Source: Burkholderiales bacterium (GTDB taxonomy: Bacteria; Pseudomonadota; Gammaproteobacteria; Burkholderiales; Burkholderiaceae_C). From it: 53,928 bases of DNA. Made by a program: the position numbers and the translations under genes. This document shows positions 22,458 to 35,042 of this stretch, piece by piece. Position 1 is the first letter of the stretch, and each line of letters starts with the position of its first letter. The notes under the pieces are model-generated. The model was not told the origin of the DNA. It searched no databases and was given only the letters and a program-made list of their open reading frames with translations. The DNA lies in assembly GCA_016195825.1 (NCBI GenBank), contig JACPYV010000049.1:1-53928 (forward strand), written 5' to 3'.

Positions 22458-23471
22458 TCAGCCTTGTGGTCGAAGCGCCAGCTTCAGGCAGGGCACGTTG
22501 ACGATCAGGGTCTGACCTACAAGTTGCTCGAACTGGCGCTCCTTCAGGTCCATTTCCAGGCCGGCCAGCCACGCCAGGAACTCGGTGCGGTTCAGGTCGG
22601 GTTTGCCGACTTCACCAACGCTGTTATCCAGGCCGGGTTTGCCGAGCGTCCAGGCGACCTGGAAGGGGCAGGCCATCGTGGTGAGGTCGAAGTCCGTGCT
22701 CATCGCGCGGATGCCCTTCATGTTGGACAGGAAGGACATCAGCGGTACGGCATCCTTGAACACGCGCGCACCCACGCCATAGGGCCTGAACTGGAAATGC
22801 TGCTGGACGACCACCGGCTTGGCGCCCACGGGCATGCAGGGCAGGCGGTATTGCTCCACCAGCGCGGTCACCGCCTGGACCTGTGCCTTGCTGGCGCTGG
22901 TATAGAGCACCTTGACCTCGGGCGCCGTATCGGGCGCCGAGAAGCTGAGCAGGACGAAGCCGTTGCTGACATCGCGTTGCAGCGAGGAACCCGCAAAGTC
23001 CGGCGGGTCCTTGGGCGTGCGCATGCAGGCCATGATCTCCTGCCGGTTCGTGGTCTGCGGGTCGTTTGGTGGCACCCCGGTCACGGGCCGCGGTGCGGTC
23101 CAGGTGATGGGTTCGGTGACGACGGGCTTGTAGCTGAACTCCTGCACCGCGCTGACCGGCTCCGCGCCCGGCGCCATGCAGGGCAGCCGGTAGCCGCGTA
23201 CATGCCAATTCACGTCGTCCATCATGGCTTCGCTGGCCGCCCGGAACAGCACTGTCACCTCGGGCGACCGGTCCGGTGCCGTGAAGCGCAGGCTGAGGCG
23301 GATATGGCCCGGCAGCCGCATCTTCAGATCCTGATCGGGATAGCTCAGGGCCGGCCCGCCTTTGTGCAGGCAGGCCATGGCCTTTGGGTCCACCGCGTCC
23401 ACGGCGACCATCTGGGCCTGCGCGCCCAGCGCCCAGAGGCCAACCAGCCCGGCCATGATGGCTTTGCGCAT
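22458..23471 (-). CDS. secreted hypothetical protein with two TonB_C-like units
   Basis: A 337-residue protein from ATG 23471 behind GGGAGAG. A signal peptide covers about residues 1-20 (AGLVGLWALGAQAQ). Two related units follow: RSPEVTVLFRAASEAMM with YRLPCMAPGAEP, and TAPEVKVLYTSASKAQV with YRLPCMPVGAKP. The C-terminal MACPFQVAWTLGKPG and IVNVPCLKL match the smaller gene downstream. The pair probably arose by duplication, with one unit duplicated again here or lost there. Conserved cysteines in each unit suggest periplasmic disulfides. Function is unknown. A longer frame upstream is rejected because the signal peptide starts at 23471. Confidence 0.7.
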   Translation of the reverse strand: MRKAIMAGLVGLWALGAQAQMVAVDAVDPKAMACLHKGGPALSYPDQDLKMRLPGHIRLSLRFTAPDRSPEVTVLFRAASEAMMDDVNWHVRGYRLPCMAPGAEPVSAVQEFSYKPVVTEPITWTAPRPVTGVPPNDPQTTNRQEIMACMRTPKDPPDFAGSSLQRDVSNGFVLLSFSAPDTAPEVKVLYTSASKAQVQAVTALVEQYRLPCMPVGAKPVVVQQHFQFRPYGVGARVFKDAVPLMSFLSNMKGIRAMSTDFDLTTMACPFQVAWTLGKPGLDNSVGEVGKPDLNRTEFLAWLAGLEMDLKERQFEQLVGQTLIVNVPCLKLALRPQG

Positions 23472-23522
23472 CCGACTCTCCCTGTCCTTTTTGCGTGGCC
23501 CGGTTTTTAGCAGAGCTCGAGC

Positions 23523-23551
23523 CAAAAAAATGGGCCGCAAAAGCGGCCCAT
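23523..23551 (-). terminator. rho-independent terminator after tkt
   Basis: On the minus strand a perfect stem ATGGGCCGC TTTT GCGGCCCAT (23551-23530) is followed by seven T (23529-23523). It lies about 40 bp after the transketolase stop and ends that transcript. Confidence 0.85.
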
Positions 23552-23589
23552 CCGGATTCAGCATGCGCCGCCTGCAGCGCGGCCAGGCA

Positions 23590-25412
23590 TCACTTTTTCT
23601 TCAGCACGGCCTTCACCGTCGCAGCGACGTTCTCCGGCGTGAAGCCGAAGTGCTTGAACAGCACGCCGGCCGGTGCCGATTCGCCAAACGTGTCGATGCC
23701 GACGACGGCGTCCACGCCGTACTTCCACCAGAAGTCGCTGACGCCCATTTCCACGGCCACGCGCGGCAGGCCCTTGGGCAGCACGCTCTTCTTGCATTGG
23801 TCTTGGGCGAGTAGGTCAGGTTCTGGCGCGACAGGGCCAGCAGGCTGGGGCGCTGCGCATTGCCGATGGCCATGGTCCAAGCGACCACCGTCTCGGTCGT
23901 GTCGGCCGGGCGCCAGACGTCCAGGCCGGGGATCAGGCGCAGCGACGCCACATGCTCGATGGACTGGTGGGTCGGGCCGTCCTCACCCAGGCCGATGGAG
24001 TCGTGCGTCATCACGTGGATGACGCGGGTCTTCATCAGCGCGGCCATGCGGATGGCGTTGCGGCTGTAGTCGCTGAAGGTCAGGAAGGTGCCGCCGTAGG
24101 GGATGAAGCCGCCGTGCAGCGCCACGCCGTTCATGATGGCTGCCATGCCGAACTCGCGCACGCCGTAATTGATGTGGCGACCGTTGTTGGGCGTGCCGTC
24201 AGCGCCGATGCGCAGGGCCGGCGTGCTGGACGTGTTGGTCAGGTTGGAGCCGGTCAGGTCGGCGCTGCCGCCCAGCAGCTCGGGCAGGGCCAGCGTGAAG
24301 GCTTCGAGGGCCAGTTGGCTGGCCTTGCGGCTGGCGACGGTCTGTGCCTCGGCATGGGCCTTGACGACAGCGTCCACCGCGATCTGCGCGAAGTTGGCGG
24401 GCAGCACGCCGGCCATGCGGCGCTGGAACTCGGCGGCCAGCTCGGGGTGGGCTTCTGCGTAGGCGTCGAAGCGCTTGTCCCAGGCTTCTTCCTCGACGGC
24501 GCCGGCGGTCTTGGCGTCCCAGGCGGCGTAGACGTCGGCGGGAATGGCAAAGGGCTCGTGCGTCCAGCCCAGGGCTTCCCGGGTCAGCTTGATTTCCTCG
24601 GCACCCAGCGGCTCGCCGTGGGCCTTGCTGGTGTTGGCGCGGTTGGGTGACCCAAAGCCGATGTGCGTCTTGGCAATGATCAGCGTCGGCGCGTTGGCCT
24701 GCGCCTTGGCTTCGCCGATGGCGGCATCCATCGCGTCCACGTCGTGGCCGTCGACCGGGCCGATGACGTTCCAGCCATAGGCCTCGAAACGCTGGGCCGT
24801 GTTGTCGGCGAACCAAGGGGCGACCTGGCCGTCGATGGAAATGCCGTTGTCGTCGTAGACGGCGATCAGCTTGTTCAGCTTCCAGGCGCCGGCCAGCGAC
24901 GCGGCCTCGTGGCTGATGCCTTCCATCAGGCAGCCGTCGCCCAGGAACACGTAGGTGTGATGGTCGACGATGGTGTGGCCGTCGCGATTGAAGTCGCGTG
25001 CCAGCAGCTTCTCCGCCAGGGCCAGGCCCACGGCGTTGGTCACGCCCTGGCCCAGCGGGCCGGTGGTCGTCTCGACGCCGGCCGTGATGCCCACCTCGGG
25101 GTGGCCCGGCGTCTTGCTGTGCATCTGACGGAAGTTGCGCAGCTCCTCGATGGGCAGCGCGTAGCCCGTCAGGTGCAGCAGCGCGTAGATCAGCATGGAG
25201 CCGTGGCCGTTGGACAGCACGAAGCGGTCACGGTTGGCCCAGTGCGGGTTGGCCGGGTTGTGCTGCAGGTGACGGTTCCACAGCGCGACGGCGATGTCGG
25301 CCATGCCCATGGGTGCGCCGGGGTGGCCGGAGTTGGCCGCCTGCACCGCGTCCATCGCGAGGGCGCGGATCGCGTTGGCCATGAGGGTGGGGGAGGCGGT
25401 CGTTGCAGTCAT
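23590..25412 (-). pseudogene. tkt: transketolase with internal deletion and frameshift
   Basis: The first about 536 codons from ATG 25412 are a normal transketolase: [36 protein letters not shown], the ThDP motif [45 protein letters not shown] and [15 protein letters not shown]. Near 23796-23803 the frame shifts and about 70 residues of the C-terminal domain are missing. The other frame then resumes with [18 protein letters not shown] and a normal end, [18 protein letters not shown] full enzyme has about 660-680 residues; the read-through product has a nonsense tail. Thiamine-binding and pyrimidine domains are intact, the C-terminal domain is broken. This may be a real mutation with a second tkt elsewhere, or a sequence/assembly error. 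Confidence 0.85.
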
Positions 25413-25524
25413 GGCCGGTGCTTTCTTGGGCTGGTGGAGCAAAACCAGGGATTTTACGGGGGTGCCCGGGTCCGGCTTGATCCAGCGCAAGACCTTGTGG
25501 GCGACGAAGCGCGACGCTTGGCCC

Positions 25525-26129
25525 ATGTCCACGCCCATGCCCCTGGCCGTCCGCGTCATCCGCGCCGAGCACGACGCCCTGGCCGCGATGCTGCGTACCG
25601 TGCCGCTGCTGCTCGACGCCCACCGCCGCGCCGGCACGCCGCCGGACTTCGGTGCGCTGCGGGCGATGTTGTTCTATGTCGACGAATTTCCGGAACGCTT
25701 GCATCACAAAAAGGAAAGCGAGCTGCTGTTCCCCAAGCTGCGCGCCCGTGCGCCGGAACTGCGCGACACGCTGGACGACCTGGAGGCCGACCACGCCCAG
25801 GGCGAGCGCGCCATTCGCGAGCTGCAGCACACCCTGTTGGCCTGGGAGCAGATGGGCGAGAGCCGGCGCGAGAAGTTCGAGCAGCAGCTGAAGGTGTACT
25901 CGGCGCGCTACCTGCGCCACATGAAGCGCGAGGAGACCGAGATCCTGCCGCACGCAGCGCGCTGCTTCAGCGTGGAGGACTGGGCGGTGCTGGACGAAGC
26001 TTTCGGCAGCCACCAGGACCCGCTCGCGCCGCGTGCAGGGCAAGCCGTCGATGAGGCCTATGCGCCGCTGCGCCAGCGCATCCTGGCCGCCTTGCCGGCG
26101 CCCTTCGGCTGGGGGCCAGCGTTGGCGGC

Positions 26130-26133
<4 letters not shown>
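25525..26133 (+). CDS. hemerythrin-like HHE domain protein
   Basis: A 202-residue cytoplasmic protein from ATG 25525. The four-helix HHE pattern is visible: [11 protein letters not shown] in helix 1, [18 protein letters not shown] in helix 2, [12 protein letters not shown] in helix 3 and [14 protein letters not shown] in helix 4, giving the His/Glu ligands of a non-haem diiron site. Such proteins sense or store oxygen or nitric oxide or help repair iron centres; the specific role is unknown. It is divergent from tkt, and its last 4 bp overlap the convergent KAP-type gene. Confidence 0.88.
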
Positions 26134-29177
<3,044 letters not shown>

Positions 29178-29226
29178 TGTTAGGCGGTGGTCCGCGCCCC
29201 GGGACGCGGGGCATCCCCAGGGCTGA

Positions 29227-32200
29227 CTAGGTCGACCTCAGCAGGCGCAGCCGCCCGCTCGCGGCCCAGCTGTCCAGTGGCCGGCGCACGTCCTGGCGCA
29301 GCTCGTCCTCGCCGGCCGCGTCGGCGCCCAGCAGGCCCACCCAGGCGTTTCTGCCGGCCTCCTTGGCCTCGTACAGCGCGGCGTCAGCCAGGTCGATGGC
29401 GGAGCGCCAGTCCAGCGCGCGCGGCAGGGCCGGGCACAGCGGGAAGGCCGAGAAGCCGACCGAGCAAGTCTGCGCCAGCCGGATACCGCCCTCCACCTCG
29501 AAGGCCTGCGACGCGACGGCTTGGCGAGCGCGTTCGGCCAGCTCGGCGGCGCGGCTGCGTGGCGTGCCGCGGGCGACGATGAGGAACTCCTCGCCGCCCC
29601 AGCGCACCAGGTAGTCCGTCGCGCGGAAGACCTGCTGCAAGCGGCCGCGCATCTGCTCCAGCACGGCGTCACCGGCCATGTGGCCGTGGGCGTCGTTGAT
29701 GCGCTTGAAGTGGTCGATGTCGATCAGGAAGAACAGCAGGTCCTGTTCGCTCTCGCCGGGCGTGGGCGCGTCGGACAGCGGTTCGTAGTGGCGCAGCGCC
29801 AGCGCCGCGTCGGCGGGCATCTGGCGGTCCAGGAAGCGGCGGTTGCGCAGGCCGGTCAGCGGGTCGGTGAGGCTGGCTTCCTCCAGCTCCAGGGACTTGG
29901 CCGTCAGCGCGGCCTTGGCTTCCTCCAGCGCTTCGGTGCGTTCGCGCACGCGCTCTTCGAGCACGCGGCGGTGGCGCAGCAGCAGCCGGGTGCGTGCGCG
30001 CACGATGCCCGCGACGACGGCGATAGCCGCGATGACGGCCAGCGCCAGCGCCCAGCGGGTCTGCCACCAGGCAGCGCGCACGTCGACGGCGATCTGCAGT
30101 TCGCTGGGGCTCCAGGCGCCGTCGCGGTTGCTTCCCTGCACATGCAGCGTGTAGTGCCCGGGCGAGAGGTTGGTGTAGGTGGCCGTGCGGCTGACGGCAC
30201 CGGCATCTATCCAGCCGTTGTCCAGGCCTTGCAGCCGGTAACGGTAGCGGTTGCGGCCAGGCTGGCTGTAGTCCAGTGACGCGAAGGCCAGGCTGAAGGC
30301 GCGTTCGCCCGCTGCCAGCAGCAGCGGCTTGTCGGCGGCGGGTAGTGCGCGCTCGTCGCCGTCCACACGCAGCTCGGACACCACCAGCGGCGGCTTGTAG
30401 TCCCAGGGCGAGAAGCGCTCCGGGTCGATCACCAGCAGGCCGCGTGCACCGCCGAACAGCATGCGGCCATCGTCCAGCCTGGCGTAGGAGCGGAACCAGC
30501 CGGTGCCCAGGTCGGCGCCGTCCGCCGCGCCCAGCTCGCGGCGCTCGCCGCTGCGCGGGTCGTACATGTTGCGCTGCGACCAGATGCGGCCCTGCTTGTC
30601 GAACAGCAGGTTGGCGCCGAAGGCTCCGCCCACGTCCGACGCATCCACGGCCTCGAAGCGGGCGTGCTTGCCGTCGCTTTCCATCAGGCGGTGCAGGCCG
30701 GTGCCGGTGTCTACCCACAGGCGCCCGGCCAGGTCCACGGCCATGCCCAGCACCGTCTGGCCGGTCAGCCCCTTGGGCTCCACCCACTCGGCCACCGGTT
30801 CGTCGGCGCCCGGCTTGGCGACGCGGAACAGTCCCGCCGCACCGCCCGCCCACAGGCTGCCGTCGGGCAGGCTGGCAAAGGCGTTGACTTCGCCGGTGCC
30901 GCCCACCAGGCCGGCGGTCGGGATGGCGCGCATCACCGGCTTCTCGGGCGTCCAGCGCATGACCCCGTCCAGCGTCGCGATCCACAGCGCGCCGTCGTCG
31001 GTGGAGTGGAAGCGCCGCGGCACGGCGTTGCCGCTGCGCAGCGTTTCTTTCCAGTGGCCTTGAGCGTCAAAGCGCAGCAACTGTGTGTCCACCGCCACCC
31101 AGACCGAGCCGTCCTTGCTCTGGCCCAGTGCGTTGACGCGGCCCGGGGGCAGCCCGCCCGGGCCGGGCGTGATCTGCCCCAGCGGCTGCAGTTGGCGGTC
31201 GCGGCGCTCGATGCCACCGGACAGCAGGCCCAGCCACACCTCGCCACCCTGCAGCTGCAGGATGCTGCGCACGTCCAGCCCGTTCGGTGCGCCCGCCATG
31301 GACTCGCGCACCATGCTCAGCCCCGGCAGCGACGGCACATGGCGCATCAGCCCGCCGCCATAGCTGCCGGCCCAGATGGTGCCCGAAGGGTCGCGCATCA
31401 GCGCACGCACGTCGCTGCGTGGCGCGGTGCCGGCACCGGTGGCAGGCAGGCGCTCGATCAGCGCGCCGTCCGTCGCGCGCCGCCGCGACACACCGGACGC
31501 GTCGCCGAACCACAGCTCGTCGGCATCCGGCTGGGTCATGGCCATCACCGGCCAGACGCCGGAGGTGGCGCCCGGCTGCGCGCCGGGGCTGAAGGGCAGG
31601 GGCAGGCCGCCGGGCGACAGCGCGCGCAACCGGCCTTGGGCGGTGCCGACGATGACGCGGCCGTCCTGCGTCTCGGCCAGCAGCGTGACGAGCTGGTCGC
31701 CCAGGTCGATGTCGAGCGTCTCGATGGGGCCGTCGGGGGCCTTGCGCGCCAGGCCGCGCCAGGTGCCTATCCACAGCGTGCCCTGGCGGTCCACCAGCAG
31801 CGTCTGCACGCGGCCGTCGGGCAAGCCGTCCTCGCGACCGCGATGGTGGGTGAAGCGCTGGTTCTTGACGTCGAAGCGGTCCAGGCCGCCGCTGCCGCCT
31901 ATCCACAGCGTGCCGTCCTTCTCCAGCGCCAGCGTGCGCACCGTGTTGGCGGCTGGCGCGGCCTCGTCGACGGAATTGCCGTCGCGCGCCCAGCGCGCCC
32001 ACTCGCCGCTGGCCAGGTCCAGCCGCACCAGGCCGCTGTTGCCGGCGGCCACCCACATCCAGCCGCGCGGGTCGGGCAGCATGGCGCGTACGAACTGCTC
32101 CGGCAGCAGCTGGCCGCCCGGGCCGCTGAGCGGATAGCGCCGGAAGGCGTAGCCGTCGAAGCGCAGCAGTCCCTCGGGCGAGCCGGCCCACAGCAGGCCG

Positions 32201-32349
32201 CGGGCGTCGATGGCCAGCGCCGAGACAACGTTGTCCCTGACCGCGCCCGGCTCGCCGATGGGCTCGAAGCGCGGCACCACGGCTTGCGCGGCCGTGGCCA
32301 GCCCTGCAGCGATCAGCAGGGCTGCAAACCCTTGGAAGAAGACCCTCAT
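29227..32349 (-). CDS. diguanylate cyclase with two-component-regulator propeller
   Basis: A 1040-residue membrane sensor. A signal peptide or anchor (about 1-23) precedes about twelve Reg_prop repeats of the WxGT/WVG type (GLLWAGSPEGLLRFDGYAF, GTLWIGGSGGLDRF, GTIWAGSYGGGL) forming periplasmic beta propellers. Then come a Y_Y_Y domain (YRYRLQGLDNGWIDAG), one transmembrane helix (ALALAVIAAIAVVAGIV), a short coiled coil and a GGDEF domain with RWGGEEFLIVARG. The GGEEF signature suggests active synthesis of cyclic di-GMP. The ligand, possibly a polysaccharide as in other such sensors, is not known. ATG 32349 is chosen because it starts the signal peptide. It lies 49 bp upstream of the KAP-FGE gene on the same strand. 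Confidence 0.92.
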   Translation of the reverse strand: MRVFFQGFAALLIAAGLATAAQAVVPRFEPIGEPGAVRDNVVSALAIDARGLLWAGSPEGLLRFDGYAFRRYPLSGPGGQLLPEQFVRAMLPDPRGWMWVAAGNSGLVRLDLASGEWARWARDGNSVDEAAPAANTVRTLALEKDGTLWIGGSGGLDRFDVKNQRFTHHRGREDGLPDGRVQTLLVDRQGTLWIGTWRGLARKAPDGPIETLDIDLGDQLVTLLAETQDGRVIVGTAQGRLRALSPGGLPLPFSPGAQPGATSGVWPVMAMTQPDADELWFGDASGVSRRRATDGALIERLPATGAGTAPRSDVRALMRDPSGTIWAGSYGGGLMRHVPSLPGLSMVRESMAGAPNGLDVRSILQLQGGEVWLGLLSGGIERRDRQLQPLGQITPGPGGLPPGRVNALGQSKDGSVWVAVDTQLLRFDAQGHWKETLRSGNAVPRRFHSTDDGALWIATLDGVMRWTPEKPVMRAIPTAGLVGGTGEVNAFASLPDGSLWAGGAAGLFRVAKPGADEPVAEWVEPKGLTGQTVLGMAVDLAGRLWVDTGTGLHRLMESDGKHARFEAVDASDVGGAFGANLLFDKQGRIWSQRNMYDPRSGERRELGAADGADLGTGWFRSYARLDDGRMLFGGARGLLVIDPERFSPWDYKPPLVVSELRVDGDERALPAADKPLLLAAGERAFSLAFASLDYSQPGRNRYRYRLQGLDNGWIDAGAVSRTATYTNLSPGHYTLHVQGSNRDGAWSPSELQIAVDVRAAWWQTRWALALAVIAAIAVVAGIVRARTRLLLRHRRVLEERVRERTEALEEAKAALTAKSLELEEASLTDPLTGLRNRRFLDRQMPADAALALRHYEPLSDAPTPGESEQDLLFFLIDIDHFKRINDAHGHMAGDAVLEQMRGRLQQVFRATDYLVRWGGEEFLIVARGTPRSRAAELAERARQAVASQAFEVEGGIRLAQTCSVGFSAFPLCPALPRALDWRSAIDLADAALYEAKEAGRNAWVGLLGADAAGEDELRQDVRRPLDSWAASGRLRLLRST

Positions 32350-32448
32350 GCCGGCATTCTCGGGTACCCGCAACAGCCCGCCGGGGGGGTCTTGCCCTTG
32401 GGCGATGTGAATGCTCCCCACGCGGCCAAGGCCCGCCGCGCGGCCATT

Positions 32449-33429
32449 TCAGCCCGCAAGCGGCTTGGCGATGGCGTCGATGCGCGCCAGGACCTCCGGC
32501 GTCAGCCGGGGTGTGACTGCCAGCGCGCCGAGGTTGTCCCGCAGCTGTTCGATGCGGCTGGCGCCCAAGATGACGGTGGACACACGCGGGTTGCGGTTGA
32601 TCCATGCGATGGCCAGCTGGGCCGTGTTGCAGCCCAGTTCACCGGCGATCTCGGCCAGCTGGCCCACGGCGTCGTTCTTGGCCTTGTCCTGCAGCTGTTC
32701 GCGCATCCAGGCCATGTTCTCCAGCGCGCCGCGGCTGCCTTCGGGGATGCCGCCGCGGTACTTGCCGGTCAGCAGGCCCGAGGCCAGCGGGCTCCAAGTC
32801 GTCAGGCCCAGGCCGATGTCGTCGTAAAGGCGCGCGTACTCCTGCTCGACGCGGCGGCGGTGGAACAGGTGGTACTGCGGCTGCTCCACGACCGGCTTGT
32901 GCAGGTGGTGGCGCTCCGCGATCTCCCAGGCGGCGCGGATGTCGGCGGCCGACCATTCGCTGGTGCCCCAGTACAGCGCCTTGCCCTGGCGGATGATGTC
33001 GCTCATCGCCCAGACCGTCTCCTCGATGGGCGTGTGGGGGTCAGGACGGTGGCAGTAGATCAGGTCCAGATGCTCCAGCTGGAAGCGCTTCAGCGACGCG
33101 TCGACCGCCTGCATCAAGTATTTGCGGTTCAGCGTGTCCTTGCGGTTCACCGTCACGCCGTCCCGCGCCAGGCCCCAGAAGAACTTGCTGGACACGATGT
33201 AGTCCAGCCGGTTCCAGCCCAGCGCCTTGAAGGCCTGGCCCATGACGACCTCGCTCTCGCCCTGGGCGTAGACCTCGGCGTTGTCGAAGAAGTTGATGCC
33301 GGCGTCGAAAGCCGCGGCCAGCATCTCGGTGGCGGCCTTGGTGCCGACCTGGTTGTGATACGTGACCCAGGAGCCGAGTGAGAGTTCGGACACCTGGAGG
33401 CCGGCGCGGCCGAGGCGGCGGTATTGCAT
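32449..33429 (-). CDS. aldo/keto reductase
   Basis: A 326-residue NADPH-dependent oxidoreductase of the aldo/keto reductase family, closest in pattern to the Kv-beta/YghZ group. Catalytic Asp and Tyr are in [13 protein letters not shown], the Lys in VSSKFFWG and the His in [39 protein letters not shown] and [18 protein letters not shown] form the rest of the barrel and cofactor site. Substrate is not predictable; members act on methylglyoxal and other carbonyls. It is divergent from the binding-protein genes at 33553. Full length. Confidence 0.93.
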   Translation of the reverse strand: MQYRRLGRAGLQVSELSLGSWVTYHNQVGTKAATEMLAAAFDAGINFFDNAEVYAQGESEVVMGQAFKALGWNRLDYIVSSKFFWGLARDGVTVNRKDTLNRKYLMQAVDASLKRFQLEHLDLIYCHRPDPHTPIEETVWAMSDIIRQGKALYWGTSEWSAADIRAAWEIAERHHLHKPVVEQPQYHLFHRRRVEQEYARLYDDIGLGLTTWSPLASGLLTGKYRGGIPEGSRGALENMAWMREQLQDKAKNDAVGQLAEIAGELGCNTAQLAIAWINRNPRVSTVILGASRIEQLRDNLGALAVTPRLTPEVLARIDAIAKPLAG

Positions 33430-33552
33430 GGGGGGATCCTGTGGCGGTGAGTGCGGAAAAGCGACAGCTTAAGCCGGCTGCCGCGGGGTCGTCGGCGCAT
33501 GGACACAATCTCCCCAGAGCGTGCCGGGGGCGGCGCGCAGGACCGGGGAACG

Positions 33553-34284
33553 ATGACGCTGTCAAGGCGCAACCTGTTGTGGATGGCGCTGGGCGGCGCG
33601 GCTTTGGCGCGCGCCGACGGCGGCACGCTGCATGTGCTGATCGACGGCAGCATCGAGATGCCCCAGGCCCAGTTCAAGGACGGCCAGGCTGTCGACGGCC
33701 TGCAGGTCCGCCTGGCGCTGGAACTGGGCAGGCGCCTGGGTCGCACGGTGCGCTTCCGGCTGGTGCCGCGCCGGCGTATCAGTCAACTGCTCGACGAGGG
33801 CCGCGAGGCCGACCTGATCTGCAACTATCTGCCGGCCTGGCTGCCCGGCCCGCTGCAGTGGAGCCGGCCTTACCTGGATGACGCTGACCTGCTCGTGACC
33901 GCTGCGGGCCACCCCGCGCCGGCGCGGCTGCAGGACCTGGCCGGCCAGCGCATCGGCACGGTCTCGGGGTTTCTGTACCCGGAGGCCGAGGCTGCGCTGG
34001 GGGCTGGCTTCATGCGCGACGATGCGCCAAACCTGGTGACCAACCTGCGCAAGCTCGCCTCGGGCCGCATCCGGTACGCCATCGTCGGCCGCGTCACCTT
34101 CGACTATTTGCAGCGCCGCGGCGACGTGCCGCTGGAGCTGCACCCACCGCTGATCATCGCCAGGCAGCACACCGCCTGCGCACTTGCGCCGCACAGCGAC
34201 CTGGCGCTGCCCGAGCTCGACGCGGCGCTGGCGGCAATGCAGGCCGACGGCAGCCTTGCGCGCATCGTCGCGCGCTATCGCTGA
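33553..34284 (+). CDS. periplasmic solute-binding-like protein 1
   Basis: A 243-residue exported protein from ATG 33553, preceded by GGGGAACG. The N-terminus RRNLLWMALGGAALARA is a signal peptide with twin-arginine-like RR. The mature part resembles SBP_bac_3-type ligand-binding proteins: LHVLIDGSIEMPQ, a VDGLQVRLALELGRRLGR helix, YLPAWLPGPLQWSRPYLDD, LQDLAGQRIGTVSGFLYPEA hinge strand and SGRIRYAIVGRVTFDYL. It is followed 16 bp later by a close paralog. No ABC permease or ATPase is near, so it may feed another system or act as a sensor. The ligand is unknown. Confidence 0.8.
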   Translation: MTLSRRNLLWMALGGAALARADGGTLHVLIDGSIEMPQAQFKDGQAVDGLQVRLALELGRRLGRTVRFRLVPRRRISQLLDEGREADLICNYLPAWLPGPLQWSRPYLDDADLLVTAAGHPAPARLQDLAGQRIGTVSGFLYPEAEAALGAGFMRDDAPNLVTNLRKLASGRIRYAIVGRVTFDYLQRRGDVPLELHPPLIIARQHTACALAPHSDLALPELDAALAAMQADGSLARIVARYR

Positions 34285-34300
34285 GCGCGGCGGGCTGCCC

Positions 34301-35038
34301 ATGGACCGGACACGGCGCCGACTGCTGCTGGCCCTGGGCTGCGCCGGCCCGGCCGTCGCCGCCGCGGCAGACGCGCCGCCACTGGTCGTGCTGATCGACA
34401 GCGCCGTGCCGATGCCGCAGGCGCTGATCCGCGATGGACAGGTCTTGGACGGCTTGCAGCACGACATCGCCATCGACATCGCTCGCCGCCTCGGCCGCGG
34501 GCTGCGCTTCCGTGTCGTGCCGCGCCGGCGCGTCGGCCCGCTGCTGCTGGCCGGCGACGAGGCTGACCTGATCTGCACGTATCTGCCGGCCTGGCTGTCC
34601 GGGCCGCTGCGGTGGAGCCGACCCTTCCTGGACGACGGGGAATTGCTTGTCACCGCCAGGCGCCGCCCGGCACCGGCACGGCTGCAGGATGTGGCCGGTC
34701 AGCGCATCGGCACCATCGCCGGGTTCGAGTACGCCGAGGTCGCCGCCGCGCTCGGCGCGGGTTTCCTGCGCGACGACGGCCCCGGCCTCGAGAGCTCCTT
34801 GCGCAAGCTGGCCCTGGAGCGCGTCGACCATGTGCTGGTCGGGCGCGCCAGCTTCGACTACCTGCTGCGCCGCGGCGAGGTCCCGGTGGCCGTGCACCCG
34901 CCGTTGGCGGTCGCGCGCTGGCGCACGGCTTGCGCGCTGTCGCCGCAGGCAGGGGTGGCGCTCGCCGAACTTGACGCCGCCTTGGCGGCCATGCAGGCCG
35001 ACGGCAGTCTGGCGCGCATCGTCGACAGGTATCGTTGA
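34301..35038 (+). CDS. periplasmic solute-binding-like protein 2
   Basis: A 245-residue paralog of the preceding gene. Block after block corresponds: LVVLIDSAVPMPQALIRDGQ, VLDGLQHDIAIDIARRLGRG, YLPAWLSGPLRWSRPFLDD, LQDVAGQRIGTIAGFEYAEV and MQADGSLARIVDRYR at the C-terminus. A signal peptide covers about residues 1-22. The two genes clearly come from a tandem duplication and have since diverged, perhaps to bind different ligands or as a heteromer. It ends 4 bp before the UbiH-like gene, suggesting a shared transcript without an obvious functional link. Confidence 0.8.
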   Translation: MDRTRRRLLLALGCAGPAVAAAADAPPLVVLIDSAVPMPQALIRDGQVLDGLQHDIAIDIARRLGRGLRFRVVPRRRVGPLLLAGDEADLICTYLPAWLSGPLRWSRPFLDDGELLVTARRRPAPARLQDVAGQRIGTIAGFEYAEVAAALGAGFLRDDGPGLESSLRKLALERVDHVLVGRASFDYLLRRGEVPVAVHPPLAVARWRTACALSPQAGVALAELDAALAAMQADGSLARIVDRYR

Positions 35039-35042
35039 GGGC

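Noticed and set aside
30664..33381. A 905-codon plus-strand open frame opposite the diguanylate cyclase and aldo/keto reductase
   Set aside because: It spans two well-supported minus-strand genes and has the Arg/Gln/His/Ala/Val bias of a shadow frame.
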